Source of the DNA: JBFHIJ01 sp041596515
Lineage (GTDB): Bacteria; Bacteroidota; Ignavibacteria; Kapaibacteriales; UBA2268
Assembly (NCBI GenBank): GCA_041596515.1
Contig: JBFHIJ010000009.1
Coordinates: forward strand, 48,343-112,342
Length of the DNA stretch: 64,000 bases
Reading direction: 5' to 3'
In this document: piece after piece, positions 25,196 through 33,664 of the stretch
How positions within the stretch are numbered: the stretch's first letter is position 1
Layout: every line of letters begins with the position of its first letter
Position numbers and translations under genes: made by a program
Notes under the pieces: model-generated
Seen by the model: the letters and a program-made list of their open reading frames with translations, nothing else
Told to the model about the DNA's origin: nothing
Database searches by the model: none

Positions 25196-27709
25196 CTATT
25201 CTTTTGTTTTTACGATTTTCATTTTTAATTCAAAATTAGAGTTTGGTTTGCGAGATATTGGAATTTCAACATAGCCACCTGTAAGCCAAAGTTGTACCTG
25301 GTTCCGGTAATTTGGATTCATCGGGTCACCAGAGACTCCACCCGGAATAGAAATATATATTATTGAGTCTCTCATATTTGCTACAAATCTTGAAGAGGCT
25401 CCTACTCTGACAGCAAAGGAAGCGTATATCGGGTATGCTGTATTATTGATGGTTGTATTATTACCGCCTACTTCAAACTCTCCTAAAGTAACAGAGGGAC
25501 GTAAAAAATCAACTTTACTAAAAGGATGCTCCAAGGTAAGTTTATGTAGTTTGCCCCATCTCCAATGTTTAGGATTGTTGCCAAATTGTTGTTGTAGCAT
25601 TTTTACAGCATCTTTGAAACTTTTAAAAAGCATATACGCTTTAGTTTCTCTATTAGATTTAGTCTGTACGTTATCAAAAAGTATATTATTTTCTTGCTCC
25701 AGTAATTCTATAATCTTTCTACTTGGTATGTTTGATACAAATACATACTGTTTGTATAACTCAATACCAAGTTCGTCAGCAAATGTATTGAAAATCAGCT
25801 TTTGAAAGAAAACATTGAATACAGAAGATTCGTGCGACAAAGAACTTAGCAGGTAATCCCAATTCTCTAAATCTCTTAAGCAAGTCAATTCTAAAGAATC
25901 CAAAAGACTTTCCTGTGATTTAAGAATTGGCAAAGTCAAATCTAAAAAATGTTTAGCATACGGCGAAATAAGATCATTTTGTATAAATTGAATATCTCTA
26001 GTGGAAAACTCACTTGATTCGCTAAGCAGTGCATCTAATCGTCTGGCTCGGGATGCTGGTTCCCAGTGCGAACTAATATGATATTTAAAATTTCTATCTA
26101 GTTTATTGTTTGCAGAAAAAACATATTTCTTTTCAGGATTATATATATATGGCATCTTTATGTTTAAATAGTCGCTCTTCCATAACAGTTCTTGGTCCCA
26201 AATCGGATTAGGTATATTGGGGTTAGTAAGATTTCTTTCTGGTACTTTCGCAAAAGGGTATATGCCTATATTACCTTTAGTATCTGCATAAGTGATATTT
26301 AATGCCGGTAAAATCCAATTACTTGACGCACTTTTAAATTCGTTCCAGTTAGTTGCCATATTTATCTTGTACAGACCGGCAATCTCATCAGAATTGGTGT
26401 GAGCTAACCATTTATAAGACAAAACATATTTCTCAAGAATAGGATTTTTATAAGATTTATCGAACTTTATTAAATAGTTATCCTTTTTTAGCAAATGGAA
26501 GTCAGATATCACAGGAGAAGTAGAAGTGTATCTTCTGTAATATATCTTATTATCTTTGTTATGTATACGTATTGTATCTAATACATAATCAAAATCTACA
26601 TATTTAGAGGCTGTAGTTGAAAAGTATTTTTTACCTGTTTCATTTACTTTTTCTATAAAGAAATCACAGTCGTCGAGCATTAAATTAGTGCAACCCCATG
26701 CTATATTATTATTCCTACCTGATAGTACAAGAGGTATGCCCGGCACTGATAATCCTGCCACGTTAAATTTTCCTCCTGATAGATGGATAGGATACCATTT
26801 AGGAGGTAATGAAAGCCTCAGATGTGGGTCATTTGCTAAAATAGCTGCACTGGATTTATGAGCTTTATTATTTAACACTGCCCACGAATTACTGCCAACG
26901 GCACCGGATTTAAAACCTAATTTCTCTCTAATAGTATTTAGAGGAGTTATAATATTTTCAAACAAGCTGATATTTTCAATTTCATCTGGAACGCTAGATT
27001 TTATTAATTTAAGAGTTGATACTGCAGTGTTTTTATCAGTAATAAAAGGAGCATCATTTGGATAATCCGGTAAATAATTAACTAAGGCATCAACACCATA
27101 TTTTTCAGCTATGGCACCAAAAGCAATATCTATCCAAAAGCTTAAAGACATTTCGAATGCAAAAGCTCTTGATACCAAGATGCAGTCGACAGGTTGCCAT
27201 TGTTCGGGTGTATAGTTTAATGCTCCGAACTCAAAAGAAAGTTTAGTTTTGTTATTCTCAATAAAGCAGTTTATTCCATTAGAATAAGCTTCTAAGATGC
27301 TTTTTGATTTTTTACTTATCTGATTATAAATTTTGCTACAAGAATCTTTTAAATCCAGACTTCTCATAAAAAAGTCAACATCAACGGTTTCTTCTCCAAA
27401 TATTTCTGAAAGTTTCCCTTGTGCTAATCTTCTAGCATAGTCCATCTGCCAAAGTCTGTCTTGAGCGTGCATGTACCCCTGAGCAAAAAATAAATCAGAT
27501 TCATTTCCTGCGATAATATGTGGGATACCATAAAAGTTTTTATATATTTCAACATCTTTCTTTACTAAATTCGAATGCTCTTCATAGTATTCATCTGTTA
27601 CCGAGACAGAAGTCAACCATACAGAAAAGTAAAAAAAAGCAAGAAAAATGACTACCAAAGTCAGTAATAAAACTGAAAAATTTCTTATGTATCTGGAGCT
27701 TATAACCAT
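25196..27709 (-). CDS. Penicillin-acylase-family N-terminal-nucleophile hydrolase
   Basis: The 837-residue protein is the precursor of a two-chain Ntn hydrolase that cuts amide bonds. Known members act on penicillins, acyl-homoserine lactones and aculeacin. An N-terminal hydrophobic stretch (about 10-33) anchors or exports it. The alpha chain starts with YKNFYGIPHIIAGNESDLFFAQGY. Autocleavage is expected before Ser 273 in GSNSWAVLNN, followed by LANDPHLRLSLPPKWY. Further family marks are GIPLVLSGRNNNIAWG and the late VGGNNTTINN. A strong AGGAGAA site at 27713-27719 (complement) precedes the ATG, which overlaps the stop of the epimerase gene by ten bases. The natural substrate is unknown; quorum-signal or peptide-amide hydrolysis are both possible. 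Confidence 0.92.
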   Translation of the reverse strand: MVISSRYIRNFSVLLLTLVVIFLAFFYFSVWLTSVSVTDEYYEEHSNLVKKDVEIYKNFYGIPHIIAGNESDLFFAQGYMHAQDRLWQMDYARRLAQGKLSEIFGEETVDVDFFMRSLDLKDSCSKIYNQISKKSKSILEAYSNGINCFIENNKTKLSFEFGALNYTPEQWQPVDCILVSRAFAFEMSLSFWIDIAFGAIAEKYGVDALVNYLPDYPNDAPFITDKNTAVSTLKLIKSSVPDEIENISLFENIITPLNTIREKLGFKSGAVGSNSWAVLNNKAHKSSAAILANDPHLRLSLPPKWYPIHLSGGKFNVAGLSVPGIPLVLSGRNNNIAWGCTNLMLDDCDFFIEKVNETGKKYFSTTASKYVDFDYVLDTIRIHNKDNKIYYRRYTSTSPVISDFHLLKKDNYLIKFDKSYKNPILEKYVLSYKWLAHTNSDEIAGLYKINMATNWNEFKSASSNWILPALNITYADTKGNIGIYPFAKVPERNLTNPNIPNPIWDQELLWKSDYLNIKMPYIYNPEKKYVFSANNKLDRNFKYHISSHWEPASRARRLDALLSESSEFSTRDIQFIQNDLISPYAKHFLDLTLPILKSQESLLDSLELTCLRDLENWDYLLSSLSHESSVFNVFFQKLIFNTFADELGIELYKQYVFVSNIPSRKIIELLEQENNILFDNVQTKSNRETKAYMLFKSFKDAVKMLQQQFGNNPKHWRWGKLHKLTLEHPFSKVDFLRPSVTLGEFEVGGNNTTINNTAYPIYASFAVRVGASSRFVANMRDSIIYISIPGGVSGDPMNPNYRNQVQLWLTGGYVEIPISRKPNSNFELKMKIVKTKE

Positions 27710-28683
27710 TTATTCTCCTGATACCATTTAGCTGTGTTTTCTATGCCATCTTCAAGAGACATTTTTTGCTTGTAGCCAAAATCTTTTTTGGCATTTTCTA
27801 CAGAGCAAGTCCAATATTTTTGTATAAAATCTATTCCTTTTTCATAATTAAATACTGGTGGATTTTTAGATAGTTTGCCAAAGAAGCCTGATATTCCGGC
27901 TAAAGTAAGCACTACTGAGTGAGGTATTTTTATTTTTAGGACTTTCTTACCGAATGCTTTGCCAATTAGTGGTAATACTCTATCCCAAGTATAAAACTCT
28001 TCGGAGGATACAAAATATGTTTTGCCGATAGTATTATCGCTTTCCGCAGCTTCAATCATACCTCTGCTCAAATCTTCAGAATGAATCAAGCTTACATATT
28101 TTTTATCAAATCCTATCATAGTGCCTAAACCTAATTTCCCAATTTTGAAAATATCAAAAATTGCAGTGTCCCTCGGGCCATATACCGCAGGAGCTCTAAC
28201 TATTGTAATTGGAAGCTTCCCTTTGAATTTCAACACTTCATCTTCTGCAGCCTTTTTGCTCTTGCCATACGAAGTTAGAGGCTTTGGCTCCATGTCTTCA
28301 GTTGTCGGATTTTCCAGAGATGATGAAGGCCCTGCTACAGTCTGAGAGCTAACATGCAGAAATCTTTTTATATGTGGTGCTATTTCATAAACTGCTTCGA
28401 TGAGATTTCGAGTGCCGTCGCGGTTACCTTTTAAAAACTGTTCGTAGTTTTTTGCAAAAGTTAGTCCTGCTACGTGAAAAACAATATCCACGCCTTCCAC
28501 TGCTCTCTTTAAGCTTTCTTTATCACTAAGAGAAGCTTCTACAAGTTCTATTGGCTTGTCTTTTAACCATCTCAAATTACTTGATTTACGGACAATACAT
28601 CTTACTTCATAGCCGCGTGCTAATAATTTATCTGCAACATGACTACCGATAAATCCGGTAGCACCTGTAACTAATGCTTTCAT
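27700..28683 (-). CDS. NAD(P)-dependent epimerase/reductase (extended SDR)
   Basis: The 327-residue protein has the nucleotide-binding start TGATGFIGSHVADKLL and a conserved Arg (CIVRKSS) after strand 2, which suggests NADP(H) or NAD(H) binding. The catalytic pair is SYGKSKK (Tyr and Lys). A following RAPAVYGPRD segment is typical of extended SDRs. Fold and spacing resemble dihydroflavonol-4-reductase-like and sterol/hopanoid-associated epimerases rather than sugar nucleotide epimerases. It is the first gene in an operon with the penicillin-acylase-like and NdpA-like genes. Its substrate is not identifiable from the sequence. Confidence 0.88.
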   Translation of the reverse strand: MKALVTGATGFIGSHVADKLLARGYEVRCIVRKSSNLRWLKDKPIELVEASLSDKESLKRAVEGVDIVFHVAGLTFAKNYEQFLKGNRDGTRNLIEAVYEIAPHIKRFLHVSSQTVAGPSSSLENPTTEDMEPKPLTSYGKSKKAAEDEVLKFKGKLPITIVRAPAVYGPRDTAIFDIFKIGKLGLGTMIGFDKKYVSLIHSEDLSRGMIEAAESDNTIGKTYFVSSEEFYTWDRVLPLIGKAFGKKVLKIKIPHSVVLTLAGISGFFGKLSKNPPVFNYEKGIDFIQKYWTCSVENAKKDFGYKQKMSLEDGIENTAKWYQENKWL

Positions 28684-28943
28684 ATTTGTACCAAAAAAGA
28701 TAGTAAATAATTACTGCAAAAATAGCTTATTAGTTGAGTATAAACAAGTTTAATCAGTACTGAGCACTATAGAAAACAACTCAAAACATAAACTAAAAAC
28801 TTAAAAATTTGATTAGATATTATCAGTTCAAAGTAATATATTTCTGTTTGTAAAAAAAATCATTTTATACAAGGATTATTAAACTAATCATCATATATTA
28901 TCGTAAATCAAATATACTAAAAATTACAATCTTAGAGGTATAA
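28684..28943. other. Divergent AT-rich intergenic region with a 10-base palindrome
   Basis: This region of 260 bases drives the SDR operon leftwards and the nucleotidyltransferase gene rightwards. No gene is seen. A perfect palindrome TCAGTACTGA is at 28754-28763. A reasonable ribosome site, AGAGGT, precedes the rightward ATG. Confidence 0.45.
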
Positions 28944-31451
28944 ATGAAAAAAGCAGTTATTATGGCAGGTGGTTTTGGTACTCGATTAAGGCCATTGACT
29001 ATGACAATTCCTAAACCAATGGTTCCTATCATTAATATGCCTATGATGGAACACATTACAAACTTACTTAAGAATAACGGAATCACAGAAATAGTATCTT
29101 TGCTTTATTTTCAACCTGATAAGATTACTGATTATTTTGAAAATGGTGCTAAATACGGTATCAATATGAATTATGTGCAAGCTCAAGCTGACTATGGGAC
29201 TGCTGGTAGTGTCAAAAATGCACATGAGTTTTTAAACGAACGATTTATTATTATTAGTGGTGACGTTCTTACAGATTTTGATTTGAATAAAGCTATTAAA
29301 TTCCATGAGGAAAAAAAATCAAAAGCGACATTGTTGCTAACTAGAGTGGAAAGACCTCTCCAATATGGTATTGTAATGACTGATGATGATGGACGAATTA
29401 CTAGATTTCTCGAAAAACCATCTTGGGGTCAAGTATTTTCTGATACGATAAATACCGGTATTTATATTTTAGAGCCTGAAGTATTAGATTTGATTCCTTA
29501 TCAAGAAGATTTTGATTTTAGTAAAGATTTATTCCCTATGATGCTTTCCAAAAATATGCCTCTTTATGGATATATTGCAGATGGATATTGGAAAGATGTG
29601 GGTAACTTGAATGAATATCAAGCTGGCCAGGCAGATGCTTTGGCAGGTAAATTAAACTTATCCGTTAGTGGTTATAACATGGGCGAAAGTAAAGTCCATG
29701 AATCAGCAAGCATTGCCCCATCTGCTAGACTGGAAGGTAATAATGTAATTGGAAGAAATGTTAAAATTCACGAACAAGCAGTTGTCAGAAACAGTGTAAT
29801 CGGAGATAATGCTTCTATAGGTACTGGCTCCATATTAACCAATGTAACCTTGTGGGACAATGTTAATATTGGAGACTTCTGTGAATTGACAGATGACGTT
29901 ATTTGCAGTGGATCACAAATCGGAGATTCAGTTACTATTTCAGAAAACGTATTTATATCTGAAGATTGTCAAATTGATGATTCCGCTACATTAAATTCGA
30001 ATATCAAATTATGGCCTGGTAAAAAAGTTGAAGCAGGATCTTTTTTAGCGACTTCTATGGTGCAAGAGCAGAAGTGGTTAAAAGAACTTTTTACAGATGC
30101 AAGGATTTCAGGCTCATCGAACATAGAAATAAATCCGGAATTTGGAGCAAAATTGGGCTCGGCTTTAGGCCTTACACTCGATAAAAAAGCAAACATATTA
30201 GTAAGTAGAGATGCTCATAACGTTTCACGTATAGTCAAAAGAGCAATTTCTGCAGGTGCTGCATCAGTAGGTGTAAATATTAGTGACTTGCAGGTAGTTT
30301 CTATACCTCAAACCAGACAAGAACTAAGAACAGGTCGCTATGATGCCGGTGTTCATGTTCGTAGGTCACCAAGAAATCCAAATAATACAGATATAATAAT
30401 TTTTAGTAAAGACGGAAGAGATTTTTCACTGAATAGCACACAAAAAGTAGAACGCTATTTCTTTGGGGAAGAAATAAAAAGAGTAATTCCTGATGAAGTC
30501 GGAATTATAAAATATCCTGAAAGAGCAAATGAAATATATCTAAATAGATTTATTGAATCTTTAAACGAAGCAGATATAAAAGAACGAAAATTTAGACTGA
30601 TCATGGATTATTCTTTCGGATTGGCTTCAACGATTTTACCTAGTATTTTGGGAAGATTAGGAGCAGACGTAATTTCTTTGAATAACTATGTAGACACTGC
30701 TCGTTATCATCCGGATCCAACAGCTGATGTTTCGGGTACAGATGATACAGGCAAAATGATGCGTTCTTTAGGGTATGACTTAGGATTTAGAATAGAATCA
30801 GGGGCAGAAAAAGTTTCTTTGATTGATGAAAGGGGGGTGTGGTATTCGCCTGACAGACTGCTAACCATAGTAACAAAGTTATTTTTAGATACACACCGAG
30901 AGAGAGAGCCATATAAAATAGCTATATCTATATGTGCTTCTAAGGAAGTCGATGAGATAGTAAAGGACTTTGACGTAGAGCTTGTTAGGATTAAAAACTC
31001 TCACTCAGCCATGATGGATGCAACTCTGGATCCTGAAGTTATTTTTGTCGGAGGTGTTTATGGTGGATTTATATTCAGAGGATTCATTTTTGCTTCTGAT
31101 GGTATGTTTACTGTTGGTCAAATCCTTGAAATGTTATCAAAAACTAAATATAAGGTTTGGGAACTCGATGAAATGCTTCCAAGAAGAAGACAGCATTCGA
31201 TGGAAGTAAATGTAAATTGGAATGCCAAAGGAAGAGTAATGCGAAAAGCAATGGAATATACTGAGGAGATGAATAGAGAGCTAATCGAAGGTGTCAAAGT
31301 TCATTATGAAAATGGTGATTGTGTCTTGATGTTACCTGCCAAGGAAAAAGGTACATTTACTGTAATTGGTGAAAGTGAGCAGTACGATCAAGCTATAGCT
31401 TTGGCTAAAAAATACTCTAATCTAATCAATCAGTGGAAAGAAGATTTGTAA
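28944..31451 (+). CDS. Sugar-1-phosphate nucleotidyltransferase fused to a phosphomannomutase-like domain
   Basis: Residues 1-235 are a nucleotidyltransferase with AVIMAGGFGTRLRPLT and TGIYILEPEVLDL. Residues about 250-370 form a left-handed beta-helix of hexapeptide repeats (NNVIGRNVKI, NSVIGDNASIG). Residues about 385-835 are homologous to alpha-D-phosphohexomutases. The Ser of the usual TASHNP active loop is retained in VHVRRSPRNP. The metal-binding DGDxDR loop is replaced (RIESGAEKVSLIDERG), so mutase activity is doubtful. Related 830-residue proteins are annotated as mannose-1-phosphate guanylyltransferase in several phyla. GDP-mannose or dTDP-glucose-type precursor synthesis would serve the envelope polysaccharide genes nearby. 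The substrate is inference. Confidence 0.9.
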   Translation: MKKAVIMAGGFGTRLRPLTMTIPKPMVPIINMPMMEHITNLLKNNGITEIVSLLYFQPDKITDYFENGAKYGINMNYVQAQADYGTAGSVKNAHEFLNERFIIISGDVLTDFDLNKAIKFHEEKKSKATLLLTRVERPLQYGIVMTDDDGRITRFLEKPSWGQVFSDTINTGIYILEPEVLDLIPYQEDFDFSKDLFPMMLSKNMPLYGYIADGYWKDVGNLNEYQAGQADALAGKLNLSVSGYNMGESKVHESASIAPSARLEGNNVIGRNVKIHEQAVVRNSVIGDNASIGTGSILTNVTLWDNVNIGDFCELTDDVICSGSQIGDSVTISENVFISEDCQIDDSATLNSNIKLWPGKKVEAGSFLATSMVQEQKWLKELFTDARISGSSNIEINPEFGAKLGSALGLTLDKKANILVSRDAHNVSRIVKRAISAGAASVGVNISDLQVVSIPQTRQELRTGRYDAGVHVRRSPRNPNNTDIIIFSKDGRDFSLNSTQKVERYFFGEEIKRVIPDEVGIIKYPERANEIYLNRFIESLNEADIKERKFRLIMDYSFGLASTILPSILGRLGADVISLNNYVDTARYHPDPTADVSGTDDTGKMMRSLGYDLGFRIESGAEKVSLIDERGVWYSPDRLLTIVTKLFLDTHREREPYKIAISICASKEVDEIVKDFDVELVRIKNSHSAMMDATLDPEVIFVGGVYGGFIFRGFIFASDGMFTVGQILEMLSKTKYKVWELDEMLPRRRQHSMEVNVNWNAKGRVMRKAMEYTEEMNRELIEGVKVHYENGDCVLMLPAKEKGTFTVIGESEQYDQAIALAKKYSNLINQWKEDL

Positions 31452-31499
31452 TTTTTCTGCATTTCTGTATAATTTTTACTATTTTTGTTTTTGTCTAAA

Positions 31500-31536
31500 G
31501 CCCGTTTTTGAATAAAATCAATAACGGGCATATTTT
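31500..31536 (+). terminator. Probable terminator after the nucleotidyltransferase gene
   Basis: GCCCGTT at 31500-31506 pairs with AACGGGC at 31523-31529. An inner TTGA/TCAA pairing extends the stem past one T-T mismatch, leaving the loop ATAAAA. ATATTTT follows. It lies 49 bases after the stop codon. Confidence 0.6.
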
Positions 31537-31571
31537 AGTGGAATGTTTAAAACTGTCTTACCGGATATATT

Positions 31572-32036
31572 ATGAAAATTACTGAAATATTGAATAAAGA
31601 AACGCTTGCTGTCAGAGTAAAAGCAAAAAATAAGGAAGAATCTCTGAAAATATTGGTTGATATTGCAGCCAAGTCCGGAAAGATAAATGATTTAGAGAAA
31701 GCTCTGCAAGAAGTATTCGCTAGAGAGGAAGTAATGTCCACCGGAGTTGGTGAAGGTATAGCTCTTCCTCATGCAAAAACTAATGCTGTAGAATCGCAAA
31801 TCGCAGCCTGTATTACTCTTGAAGAACCTATAGATTTCGATTCTCTTGATGGTGAACCTGTAAATATATTATTTCTGCTACTGGGCAGAGAAGACAATGT
31901 CGGAGCTCATCTAAGAATGCTAAGTAAAATATCTCGACTCATGAATAATGACTCTTTCAAAGCTCAGCTAATTTCAGCAAATTCTGTAGAGCAGTTAGAA
32001 AAAATATTTGTCACTATGGACGAAGGTGATAAGTAG
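31572..32036 (+). CDS. PTS IIA domain protein, PtsN/fructose type
   Basis: The 154-residue protein is a stand-alone IIA domain of the mannitol/fructose/nitrogen family, which accepts phosphate from HPr or NPr on His. The phospho-site motif is VGEGIALPHAKT with its single His. The segment VNILFLLLGRED and the helical C terminus complete the domain. It lacks IIB and IIC modules, so a regulatory role like PtsN is more likely than sugar uptake. It is not beside rpoN or hpf as in proteobacteria. It is followed 35 bases later by a small membrane protein gene, likely in the same transcript. Confidence 0.88.
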   Translation: MKITEILNKETLAVRVKAKNKEESLKILVDIAAKSGKINDLEKALQEVFAREEVMSTGVGEGIALPHAKTNAVESQIAACITLEEPIDFDSLDGEPVNILFLLLGREDNVGAHLRMLSKISRLMNNDSFKAQLISANSVEQLEKIFVTMDEGDK

Positions 32037-32071
32037 TAAGTCGTAATTGTATAAATCACTGGAGATTATAA

Positions 32072-32476
32072 GTGAAATTAATATTTACCCTTCACTGTGA
32101 TAGAGACAAAATATTTGAAAGTCATAAGCTAAAACAATCTGAAATTGAAATTGTTAAAATCGATGAGAAGTATTTGGCTAAATATTCTTTTATTGTTAAG
32201 GCGATTAATAGAGACAATTATGAAGAAGTGTTTTTAGCAACTAAAGACATCAGTTTTCAGAGATTTCAACGGTTTTTTCGTCTGTATCTAATGATATCTA
32301 AGGCAAAAAAAGGTGGAATAATTGATGAATATGGTAATAAATCAGAATATTCTTTTTTAGGTGTTTTTTTTAAAGATCTTCCTATGCTTGCTTTAGAAGC
32401 AGTTGTAAGTTCTGTTATAGTAGTATTTTATTATATTAAATTGCCGTGGTTGAAGTGGAGACTAAAGAAATATTAA
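32072..32476 (+). CDS. Small membrane-anchored protein of unknown function
   Basis: The gene starts at GTG, with a GGAG ribosome site nine bases before it. The 134-residue protein has a soluble, charged N-terminal part and one hydrophobic helix near the C terminus (LEAVVSSVIVVFYYI), followed by a basic tail (KWRLKKY). I recognise no family. It precedes a glycosyltransferase gene by five bases or overlaps it, depending on the start chosen there. Basic-tailed proteins with one helix next to glycosyltransferases may tether the enzyme to the membrane, but that is only a guess from position. Confidence 0.7.
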   Translation: MKLIFTLHCDRDKIFESHKLKQSEIEIVKIDEKYLAKYSFIVKAINRDNYEEVFLATKDISFQRFQRFFRLYLMISKAKKGGIIDEYGNKSEYSFLGVFFKDLPMLALEAVVSSVIVVFYYIKLPWLKWRLKKY

Positions 32477-32481
32477 AAGCC

Positions 32482-33660
32482 ATGCTTTGGCGAACTGAAT
32501 ATTATGGTGCTCAAACTGAAGGTGGTACAGCGTCATTAACAGGTGGGTTTGTAAATGGGTTGTTGAAGCTTGGGCATAAATGTTCTTATGTTTCATCCGG
32601 CAAAATGATTCTACCGGATGAAGTTAACTTCCATTTGATAAGGCATAACAAATTTCTCAGAAACTTACCTGAAATATTGAATTTACCCTACAATAACAGA
32701 GCAATTAAACAGATAAAAAAGATTATTGAAAAAGAAGAACCTGATTTCTTATTACAATATCATCACGACTTTAACTATGGTGGTGCAATTCTGAAAAGAG
32801 ATTTGGGGCTCCCTTTTTTACTTCATTGTGATGGAGTCGAATATTGGATTAAAAAGAACTGGGGGAAGCTATATTTTGGAAATCTCTTAAAATGGGCAGA
32901 AGAAATTCAGTGGGAATCTGCAGATGCTATATTTGTCCCTTCTAAGGTGCTTAAAGATTCAATTGTCACTTATGGAGTAGATGCAGATAAAATAGTTGTA
33001 AATCCCAATGCAGTAGATCCTGAAAAGTTTTCGCCTGATATCGATGGTCTAGTTAAAAGAAAAGAATTAGGAATTGATGATAAATTTGTGTGCGGTTTTG
33101 TAGGTACATTTGGCAAGTGGCATGGTTTGACATATTTTGCTAAAGCACTTGAGCAGATAAAAAAACTAATCCCGAATATAATGTTCTTATTTGTCGGAGA
33201 TGGAGACTTGCGTCCTGAAATAGACTCTATTTTAGATGAAATAGATAAAAAGCGCGAGTTTTCTAAAATTACAGGTTTAGTTCCATATACAGATATTCCT
33301 CAATATATGGCTGCTTGTGATATACTTATAAGCCCATGTATATCAAATGATGAAGGGTCAGAAATGTTTAACAGTCCAATCAAACTATTTGAATATATGG
33401 GGATGCAGAAGCCTATTATTGCTTCCAGAGTAGGACAGCAAAATGATATCTTTACTGATAAAGAAAATGCTGTGATGATTGATGAAAAGCGTCCTGATGA
33501 AATTGTAGAAGCAATAGAATTATTGTATAAAGATAATAATCTTAGAAATCATATTGCTTTAAATGCACGTAAAGATGTTGTTGAAAAATATAATTGGAAA
33601 ATAACAAGTGGTCGCTTTGTGAAAGCTTATCGTGAAATCATGGCTAAAAGAAGCATATAA
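32482..33660 (+). CDS. Glycosyltransferase family 4
   Basis: A GT-B enzyme that transfers a sugar from a nucleotide donor. I chose the ATG at 32482 (MLWRTEYYGAQTEGGT) because related enzymes begin just before this glycine-rich acceptor-domain loop; a GTG at 32446 would overlap the upstream gene. The C-terminal donor domain is clear: CGFVGTFGKWHGL, LLFVGDGD-like FLFVGDGDLRPEI, and the EX7E region around SEMFNSPIKLFEYMGMQKPIIAS. Length is about 392 residues. It is the last gene of the short run that starts at 28944. Only four bases separate it from the convergent LtaS-like gene. Donor and acceptor sugars cannot be read from the sequence. Confidence 0.9.
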   Translation: MLWRTEYYGAQTEGGTASLTGGFVNGLLKLGHKCSYVSSGKMILPDEVNFHLIRHNKFLRNLPEILNLPYNNRAIKQIKKIIEKEEPDFLLQYHHDFNYGGAILKRDLGLPFLLHCDGVEYWIKKNWGKLYFGNLLKWAEEIQWESADAIFVPSKVLKDSIVTYGVDADKIVVNPNAVDPEKFSPDIDGLVKRKELGIDDKFVCGFVGTFGKWHGLTYFAKALEQIKKLIPNIMFLFVGDGDLRPEIDSILDEIDKKREFSKITGLVPYTDIPQYMAACDILISPCISNDEGSEMFNSPIKLFEYMGMQKPIIASRVGQQNDIFTDKENAVMIDEKRPDEIVEAIELLYKDNNLRNHIALNARKDVVEKYNWKITSGRFVKAYREIMAKRSI

Positions 33661-33664
33661 ACTT

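Noticed and set aside
28754..28763. Palindrome TCAGTACTGA as a specific operator
   Set aside because: Ten bases in a 260-base AT-rich spacer may occur by chance, and there is no second copy nearby; noted only within the intergenic entry.
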